Below, in pieces: positions 23,522 through 37,800 of a stretch of DNA of 64,000 bases; within the stretch, counting starts at the first letter, position 1; every line of letters begins with the position of its first letter. The position numbers and the translations under genes were made by a program. The stretch covers positions 62,001-126,000 of the forward strand of contig CAJNOJ010000085.1 of assembly GCA_905250025.1 (NCBI GenBank). Reading direction: 5' to 3'. The notes under the pieces are model-generated. The model had not been told where the DNA came from. It saw only the letters and a program-made list of their open reading frames with translations, and did no database searches. The DNA comes from Adineta ricciae (lineage: Eukaryota; Rotifera; Eurotatoria; Adinetida; Adinetidae).

Positions 23522-24254
23522 ATGGGTGATGATATACTGTCGTACAATGGTGGTGTAGCTTTAGCAATGAAGGGCAAAGAATGCGTCGCCATCGCATGTG
23601 ATAAACGTTATGGTGTACAAAATCGAACAATCGCCACGAATTTTACAAAAATATTTCAATATAGTGACCATTGTTTCGTGGCATTTTGTGGCTTAGCTAC
23701 AGATGTAAGTGTTCGTGAAGAAATATGTTTCTACAATACAATAAAATGCTTTCTTCAAGGTCCAAACGGTATCCGAACGTTTAAAATTTCGTACAAATTT
23801 ATATGAATTGCGCGAACAACGAAAATTGAAGCCAGTTGTTCTCTATAATATGTTGACCAATCTCTTATATGAACGACGATTTGGACCTTATTTCGTCTTT
23901 GCGCTCGTTGTTGGCCTTGATCCCAAAACTGGCGAAACATACGTTTACGATTCCGATAACATTGGAGCTGTCAGTGATAACGTTAATTTAGCTACGGTCG
24001 GAACAGCTAGTGAATATATTTTTGGTCTTGGTATGTTTCTTGATCGACTATTTCTCTCTCATAGTCAACAATCTTCTCATTTAGGTGAACTATTTTTTAA
24101 GCCAAACATGAATTCAGATGAATTATTCGAAGCTACATCACAAGCATTGTTAAATGGTGTTGATCGCGATTCGGCTAGTGGTTGGGGTGCAGTAGTTTAT
24201 GTTATCGAAAAAGACAAGGTTACTGTGCGAGAATTGAAAGGTCGACAAGATTAG
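23522..24254 (+). CDS. PSMB3: 20S proteasome subunit beta type-3
   Basis: Non-catalytic beta-ring subunit of the 20S proteasome. It starts MGDDILSYNGGVALAMKGKE at 23522. The GLATDVQTVSERLKFR segment is restored by removing the first intron (about 23707-23759). Later blocks are NLLYERRFGPYF, GLDPKTGETYVYD and the C-terminal ALLNGVDRDSASGWGAVV followed by IEKDKVTVRELKGRQD. There is no Thr1, as expected for beta-3. A second intron falls about 24032-24084. It lies 244 bp after V-ATPase d on the same strand. Confidence 0.95.
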
Positions 24255-24811
24255 ACCAAAAAAGTACTCCATAGTGTTATTTGTTACTCTTTTCTTTTCT
24301 TGTTCATTGGAAAGTCCAGAAAGAAAGACAAAGTCTGCTTGTTCATTCATTCACCGTCTTCGCTCTCTTTTTTTAAAGTTTCGTTCTCAATTATCCCTCT
24401 CAAACATTTCAAAGAATAAATACATATTAAGAACATACATGTGTCTTGAAGTACACTGAACATCATCGCATCGTTTTGAATGACAGAATTCGAAATTATT
24501 ATTATTGAGATCTTTCTTTTATTTCTCAGCCTAAATCAAACAAAGATACAGCATATAGCACAGACATTTGAGTGAAATAAACAGAAAAGAAAACGAGACA
24601 AATCTGAATGCAATATAACAAAGAAGCGCAAACATTTTGCCTGAATAATTCCAACAAAGACAAATGAGATAAACATGGGTGAAACATATACATTGTAGAT
24701 AAATAATGGCCGTTGTCATTTACACTAGGACAAGAATAACATCGAATTTATAGATCTTCATTATACTCCCTAGAAAATCGAAGTAAATCATAGACGAGTT
24801 AGTAAAGTAAT
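24255..24811. other. Convergent 3' intergenic region
   Basis: Lies between the PSMB3 stop and the ARIH1 stop on the other strand. It contains AAGAATAAATAC near 24412 (plus-strand polyadenylation signal). No gene-like frame. Confidence 0.4.
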
Positions 24812-26758
24812 CTATACGAACCAATAGTCACAGTCATATCCTTCGGCAACATGATCAAGCAAAACTTTACGACGAGTACTGCAATAACGATATTTATCTT
24901 GTACTTTTTGTTTCATTTCTGTTAGATTCGCATTTGCTTGAGAAAAGTCACGTTCTAAATATCCACTCAATTCCTCCGTTGCATGTTCCAAATCAGCTTG
25001 GTTTTGCTCAAAAATAATTCTAAATAGATGAGGATGTGAGTGTTTGTCAATCAACATATGAAACTTACGAATGATTATTTCGTTTGAGATAGAACGCAAA
25101 TGGATATGTATACATTAATGTCTGACGGCATTGTCGGAGAACATCGCAAGCAATTTGAAGAAATTGTACTTCGATCCAGCTCATCTGTTGTTGCATCGAT
25201 TCCATACGCTTTTGTACTTGTTCTAACAGTTTATTTTCTAATCTCAATGATTCGTGATGATTGTGATAACGTTTGTAATAATGAAGATATCGTTGTAGAG
25301 CTGACCTTGATCGATCTTGATCGTCGCGAGCTTTCTTCGCATCATCCTCGTTGAAACGATTACAGTTGTACCATGATGAACCATGTGGTTCCCATGCGCC
25401 CAAACATACCCAACAGAACTCATATTTGCACGCTTGATTTTTACAAATTAGATGATTACAGCCACCATTTTTCTCTAAAAAATCGTTCATATTCGGTTAT
25501 AGTCAGAGCTTGAGGGCGTGCTTTTCTGAAAGATCAGCAATTAAAACTATGAACTTACCAATAGTTGCATGACATTTGGGACATTCTTTTGTATTCGCTG
25601 CGATCCAATTGCTCGTCTCACTGTCATCATGACATTTCTTTTGCCATTTTTTCAGCCATTTACATTTGATTGGTTCATGCCAGGATTGACCACATTGAAA
25701 ACAGAAGGATGTTTTGCATGACGTACACGTTACCTACGAAAGAAGAAAAGCGTGAGAATGCGTTTAAAAAGTTCTTGTCTTCTTACCATTGCGACATCAC
25801 AATAGGATGCTTTGATCGCATTCGTACAGTTCGTTCCTGGACACCAACGCATATTGCGATTACATTCGACAAATGAATTCGTTATAAGATGCTGATATTT
25901 CCGACGAACATCGGCATCATCAATCAAACGTAAAACCGTTCTATCATCAACTAAAATGTCACACTTCGATGGACATGGAATAGTCTGTCCGATGCCTTCG
26001 TGCATGATTTTATAGGTTAAATACTGTTGCCAACAAGCTATACAAAACGTATGGCCACATTCGAGACCCGCCATATTACTGATAGGTTTGGTTGAACAAC
26101 AGATTAGACATGTTTGTTCAGTTGAAGGGCGTAATGGGTTGGTCGTTATTGAAACCGAAGGTGATGGAGAACTTGATGATATTTGACGACGTGTCGAACG
26201 ATTTAATGATGATGTTGATACTTGAGTTTGTAAATGTGGTCGTTTGAACGGATTAACAATATGTGCTTGTCGAAATAGTTCATCTTGATGGTTTGGATCG
26301 TAGAAACGTTCCATCAACTTTTCTTTGTCCCAACGAAAATGATGAAGTAAAAGCCGAACTGTTGTTGACGGTAGTTTGATAACTTCATTCACTTCTTTGA
26401 TGCACTCAACCATGTATTTTACAATATCGTCTTGTGTTAACACTAAATCAAAGAATGAAAGCCGTCGTCCGATTCTCTTTTGATTGAATCGATACTTACC
26501 GACATATTCGAAATTATTATCCTGTGAATGACTACTTGTCGTATTGATACTTGTTGAATGTTTGTTTCCTGACTGTTCAGATGTTCCTTTCGTTTGTCTG
26601 TGCGTTTGTGACGTTGTTGTTGATGATTGAGATGAGTACACGATGGGTTCATCAATCGGAAAGAATCCCGTATCATCATCTGATCCTTCGTTTTCATCCT
26701 CGTCATCCTGATCGATGTCACTGTCCGTGTCTATGATGAATTGATCGTTATCTGCCAT
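24812..26758 (-). CDS. ARIH1: Ariadne-type RBR E3 ubiquitin ligase
   Basis: RING-between-RING ligase that forms a ubiquitin thioester before transfer; in animals ARIH1 works with neddylated cullin-RING ligases. On the minus strand it starts [16 protein letters not shown] (26758), followed by an acidic and Ser/Thr-rich region. Then come the UBA-like segment ([20 protein letters not shown]), RING1 (CLICC...LECGHTFC...C), IBR (MRWCPG..C...C..C..FCFQCG..WH), RING2 with the catalytic Cys ([23 protein letters not shown]) and the Ariadne helices (YRYC...). It ends GYDCDYWFV at 24812. Introns at about 26444-26502, 25735-25785, 25494-25558 and 25022-25070. The catalytic Cys and all zinc ligands appear present. 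The start codon is preceded on its strand by a CTCTAG acceptor-like site. Confidence 0.93.
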
Positions 26759-27160
26759 GGTCTGATATAATTTCAATCAGTCGAATTTCTAGAGATTATG
26801 TTCTGTAGTTGATATGACAACTAGTAAAAGAAAAGTACTCGAACGAGCAAAATGTCTTCGCAATATTTTTATCATATGATATCTGCCATTTCAGTTGTTC
26901 ATTAAAGAAGAGACTTCAAAAAATCGATTTCAATGGCAAATATCAATAAAAATGTCAAATTTACATAGATTCGAAGAAATTTCCGAGAAAAAATTCCAAA
27001 ATAAATTATTATCATCTGCTCCAGCGCCATCTGGTTAGTTTTTTCATTGGTCAGTTTTGTTTGCCATTCTGTATAATATAGGATAACAACTTCTTTTTTT
27101 TTTGTTTGTATATTTTAATTGATAAAAAAAAAACGATCAGAGAAACTTTTCTAATCAGTC
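26759..27160. promoter_or_regulatory. Divergent intergenic region (ARIH1 / CNOT11)
   Basis: 402 bp between two divergently transcribed genes, so it must hold both promoters unless transcription starts further away. AT-rich, with T- and A-runs (27091-27135). No clear TATA box seen. Confidence 0.4.
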
Positions 27161-28642
27161 ATGTGTTTGTCATCGAAAGACACAAATCTTCTCCTAAATT
27201 TTCTTAATGAAGATACGTGTGGTTCATCGTTAACATTCGAACAAATCTCTGCTCAATTTCAACATAACATTTCAAAATCAGATTATTTGCGAGTGGGTAA
27301 TGCGCTCGTACTTCTACTACAAAATCGCGATCTAATCCCAACACCACAACAACGTCTAATCATTCTATTTCTTTTTAATGATATGTACAAAACTGAACAA
27401 CAAGCCATACACCTCAATCCATTCGCGCCCGTCTTTGTATCCATATTACAAAATGCCAATGGAGAACATTTGTCAACACAAAAACACGTTCACCGGTTTA
27501 TATCACCTGTAACACTACATGAACGATTATTTGTGAAAACACTAATCGATAATAGTAATAATCTCAAAGACCTGACGAAGAAAACACCGAATCAAATCCT
27601 TCAAGCAGGACTGCCAACGTCTGATAGTGATCTCGGTAGAGAAGAGTTGAAAGAAAAAGTTCACGAACGATCAAAACAATTGCCTGTCCTTGTTCAGTGT
27701 CATTTACCAGCTGTCATTGATGATCCAGAAATCAATCATGTAAGAATACTCATGATCTTTCTTCGATTAAAATTTCCTTGTTGTTTTGATTTGATCTAGT
27801 ACGGATTCGATAGTCTTATTAGTGGACCACGTCAACGTCCGAATGATAGTCGACAAACGATTGAACGTTTACTGACTAGCAACGCTATGGAACAAACGAT
27901 ACGCCCGGAATTTCTTCGTCTTGTGCCTCCATTACATGAGTGTACTATAGATGAATTAGTTTGGCTTTCACCTATCGATCAGGATCCGTTTCTCTTTACT
28001 TGGGACTCGAGAATGTGTATTGCAAATACGGGTAATCATGAAATTCGTCAGTTAATGGAAAAAGCATATCAAGGTGCTTTGAATCTACAACAACAACAAA
28101 AATTGTTGGATGAACTCGATAACGATCCCAATCTTGTCTACCATATTGGTCTGGTGCCATCGAAATTATCAATCCTAGTCGAAAATAGTCCATTGATCAG
28201 CATACAATGCTTGTTGAAACTAATCTCGTCGAACCAAATGCCTGAATATTTGTCTTCGTTGCTCAATACGAACATGAGTTTGCATTCTATGGAAGTTGTG
28301 AACCGTTTATCAACAACAATGGAATTGCCACAAGAGTTTCTTCAACTATACATTACAAAATGTACGAAAACCTGTGATGAAACAAAAGATAAATATCTTC
28401 AAAATCGTTTCGTTCGACTTGTTAGTGTCTTCATTCAATCATTAATACGTAACAAAGTTATTGACATCAATGATCTTCTTGTGGACATTCAAGGTTTTTG
28501 TATTAACTTCCGTCATATACGAGAAGCAGGTACACTCTTTCAATTGGTCAAATCATTTGAACTTCAAACTAATGATACGAACGAGACAATGATTCCGCCA
28601 GCAACAACAATTTCGACACAGTTGACAGCAAATGATGAATGA
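27161..28642 (+). CDS. CNOT11: CCR4-NOT complex subunit 11
   Basis: Subunit of the cytoplasmic CCR4-NOT deadenylase that binds the CNOT1 N-terminus with CNOT10. Two exons (27161 to about 27738 and about 27800-28642). The N-terminal DUF2363-type helical domain (LIPTPQQRLIILFLFNDMY, LNPFAPVFVSIL) is followed by a linker (GPRQRP, MEQTIRPEFLRLVPP) and the highly conserved C-terminal block (NMSLHSMEVVNRL, PQEFLQLYI, DKYLQNRFVRLVSVFIQSL, REAGTLFQLVKS). Length (about 470 residues) is near the family norm. A short Asn/Thr-rich tail follows. The start is the first ATG of the frame, 19 nt after ATCAG. Confidence 0.93.
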
Positions 28643-29164
28643 TATGATGTATATAGATATTTTTCTGCTTTTGTTTCCTATTTTTCATCTATTCGATATA
28701 GTAAAATCTTGTTGACGTTGTTTCTTATGTTACCAAAAGATTATCTTTCTCTTCTTCTTCTTCTTCTCTTTCTTTGTTGATATACATACATATGCTACAG
28801 TGATATCAAGTGATTGTTAAACTAGTTATATTGTTTCTAATTTTAGATCATTTTTCTTTCTGCATAGATCTAACGATATTATTCTTTGAAATTAACGTAC
28901 GTACTCACACTCTACACTATTAGTGTAAGTTAATTTCCACTTAACATCCACGCTAGACTTTTCAAATAATTTGATAATTATATCAGATATCATACCAATG
29001 AGTCAATCGTTTTTTTTCTCTTTTACTAAACTGGTTGGTATTCATGAATAATGAGAACCTCATCCGTAATGATTCATCGTTTACATGAAAACCTCGAATT
29101 ATAGATCATGAGTCATATAAGAACGTTCATCTACAGTGAACTTAAACGACTTCTATTTCAGATT
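28643..29164. other. Intergenic region, no gene seen
   Basis: 3' flank of CNOT11 with a (CTT)n microsatellite at about 28750-28768 and the upstream region of the bZIP gene. No convincing coding frame. Confidence 0.4.
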
Positions 29165-31393
29165 ATGATCAATGATAAAACATTGGTAACAATGGATGGT
29201 CGAAACGTTGTCTTTAGTGTTGTGCAAGACAGGTATGTCGGTATACGAACGTGTCCTTTTCTTTCTTAACAATCATTAGGTTATTACTTCGGTTCCTACT
29301 GAAAACCTTACATGACATGTAGATAGTATTTATTTTATCGCTTTGCTTTAATACAAATTCGATTTGATGTAATGGAAGATTTTTTCATGAAATGATTCAT
29401 AGAGCAAACATGACGACAACACCCATGTAGAAAGCCTGACGCGGATTTCATCATCAACATTTGTTTTGCTTTTCTCTCTCCTCTGCATATGCGTCATTAA
29501 TCATCGTCTAAGGGAAGTAGGAAAGAACGTAGCATGTAAAAAGACGACGAAAAAAAATCATGCGTCATCGTCCTCCAAACCTTCGTTTTCTCTTTTTTTC
29601 TTTCTGTTCCTTTTCCCGCCTCCTCGACAGCTAAGAAAAGAGAACAATCAGGGACACGAAGGCGAAGCAATCGCAAAAACGACGAATGCGTGTAGTGTGT
29701 GTGTTGTTAAGGAGTATGCCTCATACACACAACTATCATTCTGTGTAGTGCGTTTTTTTTGCCTATCTAAAATACTTTGCGTTCTGATGATAGACCTCTG
29801 ATTCAACGGGCGGTAAGCAGACTGACTAATGCTTTCGTCTCGTGGAACGAGAAAATCTTTATGTCCCTTTTCTGTCTTTCTTGATGAGTTACGAGAGTGT
29901 TTTCTCTCAAGTGTCATCGTTTTCTATAGAAAAATTGTTCTGTCAGCCATCTATTTCTCTCTTGGAAAACTGTAGAAACTAAAATTGAATCTTTTTATGA
30001 ATTCATTTAGATCAAAGATACAAACATTGACTCCAACTCTTTTTAAAATGTCAACTCAACAGCAGCAAACAGCCGAGAAAAGTGTTCAAACACAAGATTC
30101 ATCGGGATCGACAACATTGCTAGTAAACAATAATCCTGGCACGCATGTTCATACTGAGAATACAGCTGCAGAGGTTGCCAATACACTCGTATCAATGGCT
30201 ACTGGGCGACAACGGACTAACACTGTCAAACAAGTAGTAAGTTTAACATCGATAGATCATTCACTTGTTATTTCCTTCTCTTTTCTAAAGAGCGTCATCA
30301 GCTTACCGAATCAGACAACCTTACCAATCATTGCCCTTGCCGATTACACTACTGCTCGAGGTGTACCTACCGCTATGACTCTGGCTAATCAAACAAAACT
30401 TACACCTTCAAAGAACAATGAATTATTAGATGGTAGTGAGATGGATACTGACGAAGTATCTATGTCTACTGATGATTATAATCAAAGTCAAAACGACATG
30501 AAAAGTCCATCAAAATTGCGACGAGGAAAATCGAATAAATCAGCTAAACTTGATAAGCAACAAAATGTGCAAGCAATTCAATATGGACCAATATTGGTTA
30601 AACCAAGAAAAAGTGTGGCACCGACGCTTGCCAATGGACGAAAAAGTAAAGACCAACCTGTATGTTTATATAGATCAATAGTCGTCTTCAATTCTATTTA
30701 TTCGAATTCTTTCTTTTCTTTTGCAGCTTCCACCTGACGAAGAATTGAAGCGTAAACAGCGTCGTGATCGCAATAAACAAGCAGCGGCTAAATGTCGTCG
30801 AAAGCGAAATAATCTTCGTGAAGATTTAGAACAGGTTAGTTCGAAATCTAAAATCATTTCTTCTTAATGTTTCTTTGTATAATTAGATTGAAAAAGAATT
30901 GATGGAACAACAACAAGATCTAGAACATACAGTGCAAACATTAAATGATCAACGCAATCAACTCGAAGCGATTTTACTTCGTCATCCCTGTGCAAAGAAG
31001 ACACGTTTACCCATCACAACAGCAACTACCAATACAATACACTTATCGAAACCCGAACTCAAAGTATTTCCCACAGCTACTCTATTAGACTCGAATAATA
31101 ACGGTAACAATAAACGTGTTACGATCAATTTTACCAATGCGCAAGATTTACTTGCCGTTGCGCCACTGACACGCATAACACCAACATTAACGACTACTGA
31201 TGGGTCGTCATCAACTGTGCCGATGATCACAATTCATATTATTCCTGAAGTAGCCCAAGCCCTATTAGGATCATCAACAGTCGATAAAAATAAATTTGTC
31301 GAATTAATCCAACAAGCCAGTGTCAATACTAATAATTCATCAGCAACATCTGATTCGACCACTATAAATACGTCTTCGAACAGTACCAGTTGA
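29165..31393 (+). CDS. Fos/ATF-like bZIP transcription factor
   Basis: AP-1-class DNA-binding protein. The basic region KRKQRRDRNKQAAAKCRRKR (30750-30810) has the invariant Asn, the two Ala and the Cys/Arg pair. It continues over an intron into a leucine zipper (DLEQ, ELMEQQQDLEHTVQTL, LEAILLRHPCAK); the zipper end resembles Fos. The N-terminal half is low-complexity Ser/Thr/Gln-rich with an acidic stretch (DGSEMDTDEVSMSTDD), and the C-terminus is Thr/Asn-rich, as in activation domains. A first coding exon at 29165-29232 (MINDKTLVTMDGRNVVF...) ends in GTATGT and joins in frame (AG|A) to the acceptor at 30010. Alternatively, ATGs at 29997 or 30048 give shorter N-termini. Further introns at about 30238-30290, 30661-30726 and 30835-30886. 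Confidence 0.85.
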
Positions 31394-31870
31394 TCATCCT
31401 GTCTTTAAATCTGTAGATGCATTCTTTTTTACTGCGTTGAGTCCGTTCGATTTGAAAAGCAACAAATACTATGTATTTCGAATGTAATCAGTATGATTGC
31501 CTCAGTTCAAGCCGAGCGTTTTCTTGTATAAAGTATCATGATTACCTTCTCGCTCTTTTGCTTTTCTTCTACAGAGAAACGACGGTTGTCTTTATTGGTT
31601 TTCGTTTTCTCCTATTTGTTGTGTATGTGTGTGTATATGTATATGTATTTGTTCCATGCATATTTTCGAACTTGATTAGTACTGATCAGAGAAAAAAAAG
31701 CACAAAAATGCCTCTTTTCCTAAAGTGATAATAACACGTGAAGTTCTTTGTTGCATGAAAAACACAAGATTGGTTGAACGAATGGAAAAAACCGATATAA
31801 ACAATAATTTATGGATACAGTTGCGTTTTTGTTTTTCTGCTTTAGAAGTAGTTGTTGCTGTTGAAGAAAG
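31394..31870. other. Intergenic region, no gene seen
   Basis: AT-rich 3' flank of the bZIP gene and leader of ATR. A GCTTTAG acceptor-like site at about 31839-31845 lies 25 nt before the ATR ATG. Confidence 0.35.
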
Positions 31871-34800
31871 ATGACAACAGCGGAGAATAATGCAGCAAAC
31901 AGGTTAGTGTACAATTTGATATTCGATCAATGACGACAAAAGTACGATTTCATTCGTTGTTTTCCAGTACGGTTAATCTTGTTCCACCAGCTGACAATGT
32001 AGAATTCGGTCGCAATACTATGTGTCATTTTTTATCGTCATTTTTTCGAAGTCTAACGCGAGGTTTGATCAATTTCTCATGTTCGTATGGTTCATCAATT
32101 TCATTTCCTAGTCACTGACGTTCAACAGGAGAAATTTTTCAATTCAATCAATCAAATTGTTATCAATACACCAAGCGTCTTTGTTACAGATGCTGATAAA
32201 CAACATACTCTTGATGCTATTCGAACAACTAATTCCTATTGTAATCGATTCATGAAACCCGTTGATCAACGCTTGTCTTCTTTTCTTTGATTTTGTCTAG
32301 ATTTCGATGTTTACATAGTTTCATTACTCGTTTGGACATTGTCATCGAAGAAGTTCAACTCGATACAAGAAAATACCATCGGTGTCCTTGCGAATCTCTA
32401 TGGTGAACTATCACTTCGTTGGCCTGCACTCTTTCGAATATTTATAAATGAATTGATCGATACATTGAATGGTTTGTTGATTGTTTTCTTCTTCGAATTT
32501 GATTTTTCTAATATGAATTCAATAGATACAATTAAATATGACGTGGAATTCATTGAAGAAGGAATTCATCAACCCAAACGCCTCTATCGCTTTCTTGTTC
32601 CGGAACAAGTTGCCACATCATTGTCAAATAATGTGACGATCGAACGATGCGTTATTGAATTCACTTGTTCAGACGATATTAGCAGTTTCCAATTAAACTT
32701 AATGTAACGAAGTGTATATATTTCACATGAACCTCCATCTTTCTTCTTCTCATTTCTATAGATCAGTATTTAAACATCTTGCGAGTACGCTTTCGACGCT
32801 ATCAGATCGACAAACAATCTCACATCTTATTGGAACAACATGTGAACTGATACGCACCGCTGATCTACATGTGAAATCGGTCTGTTGATAAGATTGTATA
32901 TATTTTTCCTTTCCACATCTACCTAAGTAATCTTTTTTTTTTCAGGCAACATGTCGATTTTTTTCTTCTTTTATTCAACACCGTTCATTAGGATTATTAT
33001 CTACTGATTTGACACCTCATGTTCATTTTGCGATTTCGGATATACTTTTAACCATCATGAATTTCATTCATACCGAACCAAAGTTTGTCCAATCTTGTCT
33101 TTCAGTCATCAGATTTATTGAAGAGTTTTCATTCTGTAGACATTCGCTTCAACTTGAACAAGATTTCTCGTACTTAATCCAAACGATATGTCAAAATCAC
33201 GCCGAAGCAATTGACTTTTTTTCCGAACATATCGGTTTTGTTATACCTCGACTCAAAGATCTACTTATTCACATTAGCATCGCAAGCAAAGCAGATATTG
33301 AATTTCAAATCAATAGTAGACCATTAAGACTGTTTGGTGAAGTTCAAAGTGAAGGTTATCTCGAACAGTTTTCTATCTGGTTAGCAATCTTATTCGAATG
33401 CGGTCAAAGAGATGTCGGAACCAGTTCTATACTTGTTGCACATGCCTATGAAATCATCGAACATCTATTGACGAATCTGGATGAGTGTCTATTAGCAAAA
33501 GTAGGTCAATAACATATTTCACCGAAGGATTTATCTTCATATTGATTGTAGTATTTAAATCATGCATTAGGTAAAGGAATTGTTTGGTTGATTCAAGAGA
33601 AGCATCGTTCTTCTCAGCAATCATTTCGGTATGTTTTGTAAATGAGAGAAAATATTTGAATTTATCCGATGTCAATAGAGTGCGACGAATACGATTATTG
33701 AAAACAATCTGGCAGCATTTGAAGACAACCTTAGAAAAGAGTACATTCAACAGCGAAGAGGTTTGATCTTGGAATTTGAATGAAAATCAATTCTGTCTGA
33801 ATCATATCAATAATTCTAGGATGCTTTGCAACGCGTTTTTAATGTTTACTGTTTAATAACCTCAGTTTGTCAAGCTTTTATTGGATGTCAGATACGCCAG
33901 ATTAAATTAGAATTAGCAGAAGAAAACGATTTTTATGCGTCTTGGTTAACGATCGACGAAATAAGTTCAATCTATGGTTATCTTATCAATACACTTGTCT
34001 ATCTAGTCAATAGTGTGACTGTTGGATTATTTTCTCTTGCATACGAGTATATTCTTGCCACCATGGTTGCAACGTCAGTTTATATCTCAGGTGTGTACTT
34101 TTCAAAAAAAGCAGCCTTGATGATCGAAGACGAACTGTTGTTGTAGATCAATTACATCCTCGTCTACGGGAGGATATTTTATCAATTCTATGTCTTTCTT
34201 GGTTATCATCACTTCCAAACTGGTACGACTTCCAGCCTAAACCAGATACTTGTAAAATAACTCAACAACTGGCTCAAACATTCCAATCGAAATTCAATCA
34301 ACACGACCGATTAATATCACTAAAATGTTTAGCGCTACTTAACGTACAATTCTACCCGCAATTGCGTCTTCACATCTTTTCCTCATGCCTTCAAGATTCG
34401 GATATCAATACACAAATCATGGCATTGCAAGTTCTACCGATGGTGCAACATAATCTACAAACAACATCTTTCCTATCGATATTCTACACAAAATACTGTA
34501 CCAAGGACATTGACGAACGTCTTCGACCTGCAGTAATGGATATTTGGCGTTTGCACCGATGTCTATGCGATACAGACACAAATGCAATTCAGCTAAAGGT
34601 AAATGATCTGAACAAAGAGATTTGTTGAACAATTTTCGTCCATTTAGATTCATGATCATTTCAATCAACTGGTTTTTCCATCATTTCAATTGATTTGTAC
34701 TGCTTGCTCACCACATAATGATCACTGTTACATTCGTAAACATGAAGCAATATCGATTTCTCACTCGACGTCCTTTTCTCTCACGAACATACTTCCAATA

Positions 34801-37800
34801 TTTCATCTGTTCAATCAGACAACAATCCCATGTAATTATCTGAATTTAATCGCTTTCTTCCAAACATTCGATTCTCATCCGGTATTTATTCGTCCTCTAC
34901 ACGATTCAGATAAAAACTTCCTTCAACTAAAATCTCTTTTCAATTCTTACCTCAGTCAAAACAATCAGGAACGTTTATGTCTGTTAACGATAATGCCTTA
35001 TCTATTCAAAACCATATTTCTCTCCGGTCATCGTCAATGGGAGAGTTCAGTTAATGATCATCTTGATCAATTTCTATTCGATACATTAACACAACTAAAC
35101 AACGATGCTATTCGACAAGCTGCCAACCATCACGATGATGATTACAGTCGTTTAATCCATCTTTGTGGTTTGATCGCACGACGTACATGCAACGAAGACA
35201 TCTTTGTCTTCGTCTTATTCATATTAATCAACGGGTTAGCAACATCGTTTCAACATACTGCACAAATCGAATTGATGAATATTGCCAAAGATGAATACCT
35301 ACAAACTCATACGAAATCGTCATTAACAACAAATAAAAACCTTCGTACATTAAATGAAAAAATCGATCTTACATCGATCGTCCAGCAACATACCGACAGT
35401 TTATATCGGTTGATATCTCAATCGTTGTTATTGAATTCTGAACAACCATCGGACATATGTTTACGTCATTTACATTTGTTATTTAGTATGATGCAGCACA
35501 ACGGAAGTTCATTCAATACATATTTGAAACGTATTCTTCCCGATTTACTACCGTGGATTGTTGAAGAGCGTTCATTGAACGCCAGTCGAGTCGTTCAACA
35601 TATTCGCACAGCGGTGAAAATGTCGAAAAAGAAAGTCATTTTCGATGCATTCCCTGCAATCTACTCTCACGTGTGGAGACATGTACGTCTTGAAAATGTC
35701 AATCCGAACAATGGAGATTATTCAGTCAATCGTGTCTATGAAGTCAATGAATTTATTGAACAAGAAGCCGGAGCAGATCTAGCAGCTGTATTTCGATTCG
35801 GTGGTCCGCCAATTTTTAGTAAATTATTACTTTACATCAGTACACATCCGGAACATGTGATGAGAGGTTTACAAATGGCTGTGGGGATCTTGGATGGGAT
35901 TGTATTGACACCCGATAAAGATTATTCTCAAGTTGTTTCCAAAAAACAAGTTTATAAAGCATTACAATCGAAACTATTAGGAATTCTATGTGATTTTGAA
36001 ACGGAATTACTGTCAACTAGTACGCCGTTACATTCGAAGAAACGCGTTCTATTGAGTTTAACTGAAGTATTGAAAATCATGGGTAAATATTTTATATTTT
36101 CGAAGTATTCTACAATTGAAAAGTATTGCTTTTAGATCCGGCTCAGATCGTTGCTACACGTGTCAAACTTCTCCGATCTCTTCGTTTGGCTCTACAATGT
36201 TCGTCGGAACTAAGTTTAATTGTGTTCAATCTTTGGCAAGAGTTCATTCATCATTTACGCACCAATCTCGATATCCTCTCGTCAATGATCTTACAGTTAA
36301 TTGCTTCATTATTGCCGTTACATACGATCAATGCTGAACATTTTCAAGAATTGATTCTTCTCATGTTAAGCTATATTTCAAATAGTCAAATAGCTCTGAT
36401 CACTGATGATTTGTTGTTAATTCCACAGTTAAGTCAAACAGACAAAATCAGAACCAAACTAATCAAATGTCAAAAACAACATGCTGAACTTGACGACAAC
36501 CAAACGAAGTTGAAAAATGACGAACGTTCATTGTTAGGAAACAAATTCCAACGTTTAATAACGCTGCTCAACTTCGATATGGTCGATATTCGTATTCATG
36601 CATTGAATAGTTTACAAAATCTTTTGAAAACGAATCGACCTCATCTCTTGCAGATGTGTTTATCTCGTGATACTGTTCCTTCAATCATCACTCGGCTGAT
36701 TCTAACATTACTTGAACGCTCGAACGATTCCAATCAAAACATTCGTGTTACAGCTATCGATTGTCTCGGAGAAATTGGAGCTATCGATCCTGGTCGAATC
36801 GAATTTCGCAAATTATACTCGAAAACTGCCACGTCAACATCGTTGATCAATCGTTTATTATCTAATTCGAATTCCGAAATCAACACCGATGAGCTGAAAC
36901 GTTCTTATTTTAATTTACATTCGCAAGAATTTGCGCTGGAATTATTCGCTGAATTAACACGAGCTTTTCTCGCTGCTGATCAAGTCCGACAACAGGATAC
37001 CATCTCCTATGCGATCCAAGAATGCTTGAAATTCTACAATTTAAATCTGTCCGATGATAATGAGAAAGTGAAGGTCAATCAACAATTGTGGCCGAAATTA
37101 AACCAAGAACAGCAGGATTTATTCAAACCACTACGAACATCGAAATATGTTTTAACGGATGAAACCAATCTGAACAAAAACAAATCGCAAGAAGCGATTC
37201 TGAAACAATCGCCTATTCGAACGTACGAGCAATGGCTAACACAATATGTTCCTTATTTGATTCAACATTTACCGACAAATAACTACTATCATTTATTTCA
37301 TGCGTGTCTGTTTGCTGTGCGATTCAATAGTTCAATTGGTTCATTCTTATTGCCGTATATTGTCTTACATTTAATTGGTGAAAATCTTGGCCAAGAAGTG
37401 TTGGATAAAGAAATCAAAGCATTGATATTTTATACAAATCAGTACGATTCGAATGAAACTAATCCACCCTCGGATGTGCTTCATCAAATTGCACAAATTA
37501 TATTTACCTTAATCGATTTTCTTCTGTTATTTTCTTCACTGAATGCCATCGATCCGAATGAACAGGCGAAACAGGCAAATCAACGTAAACGCCAACAGGT
37601 TCAACAAGTGACTAATCCTGATCCATTGAATATCCAGGATGGAACTTGGAATAATCTAGGCATTGTTCGAATACGTGATTATATTCGTCTCTTACACACG
37701 GATCTATCACTTGCTCGAATTGCTTTTAAATATGATCATTATACTCGTGCCTACCGTCATTTCGAGATGTATTCGTCAAGCGATCAACAAATCAATGTTT

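Noticed and set aside
29466-29917. Two overlapping 90-110 codon frames on opposite strands
   Set aside because: Both lie within the long first intron or promoter area of the bZIP gene and show only low-complexity sequence.
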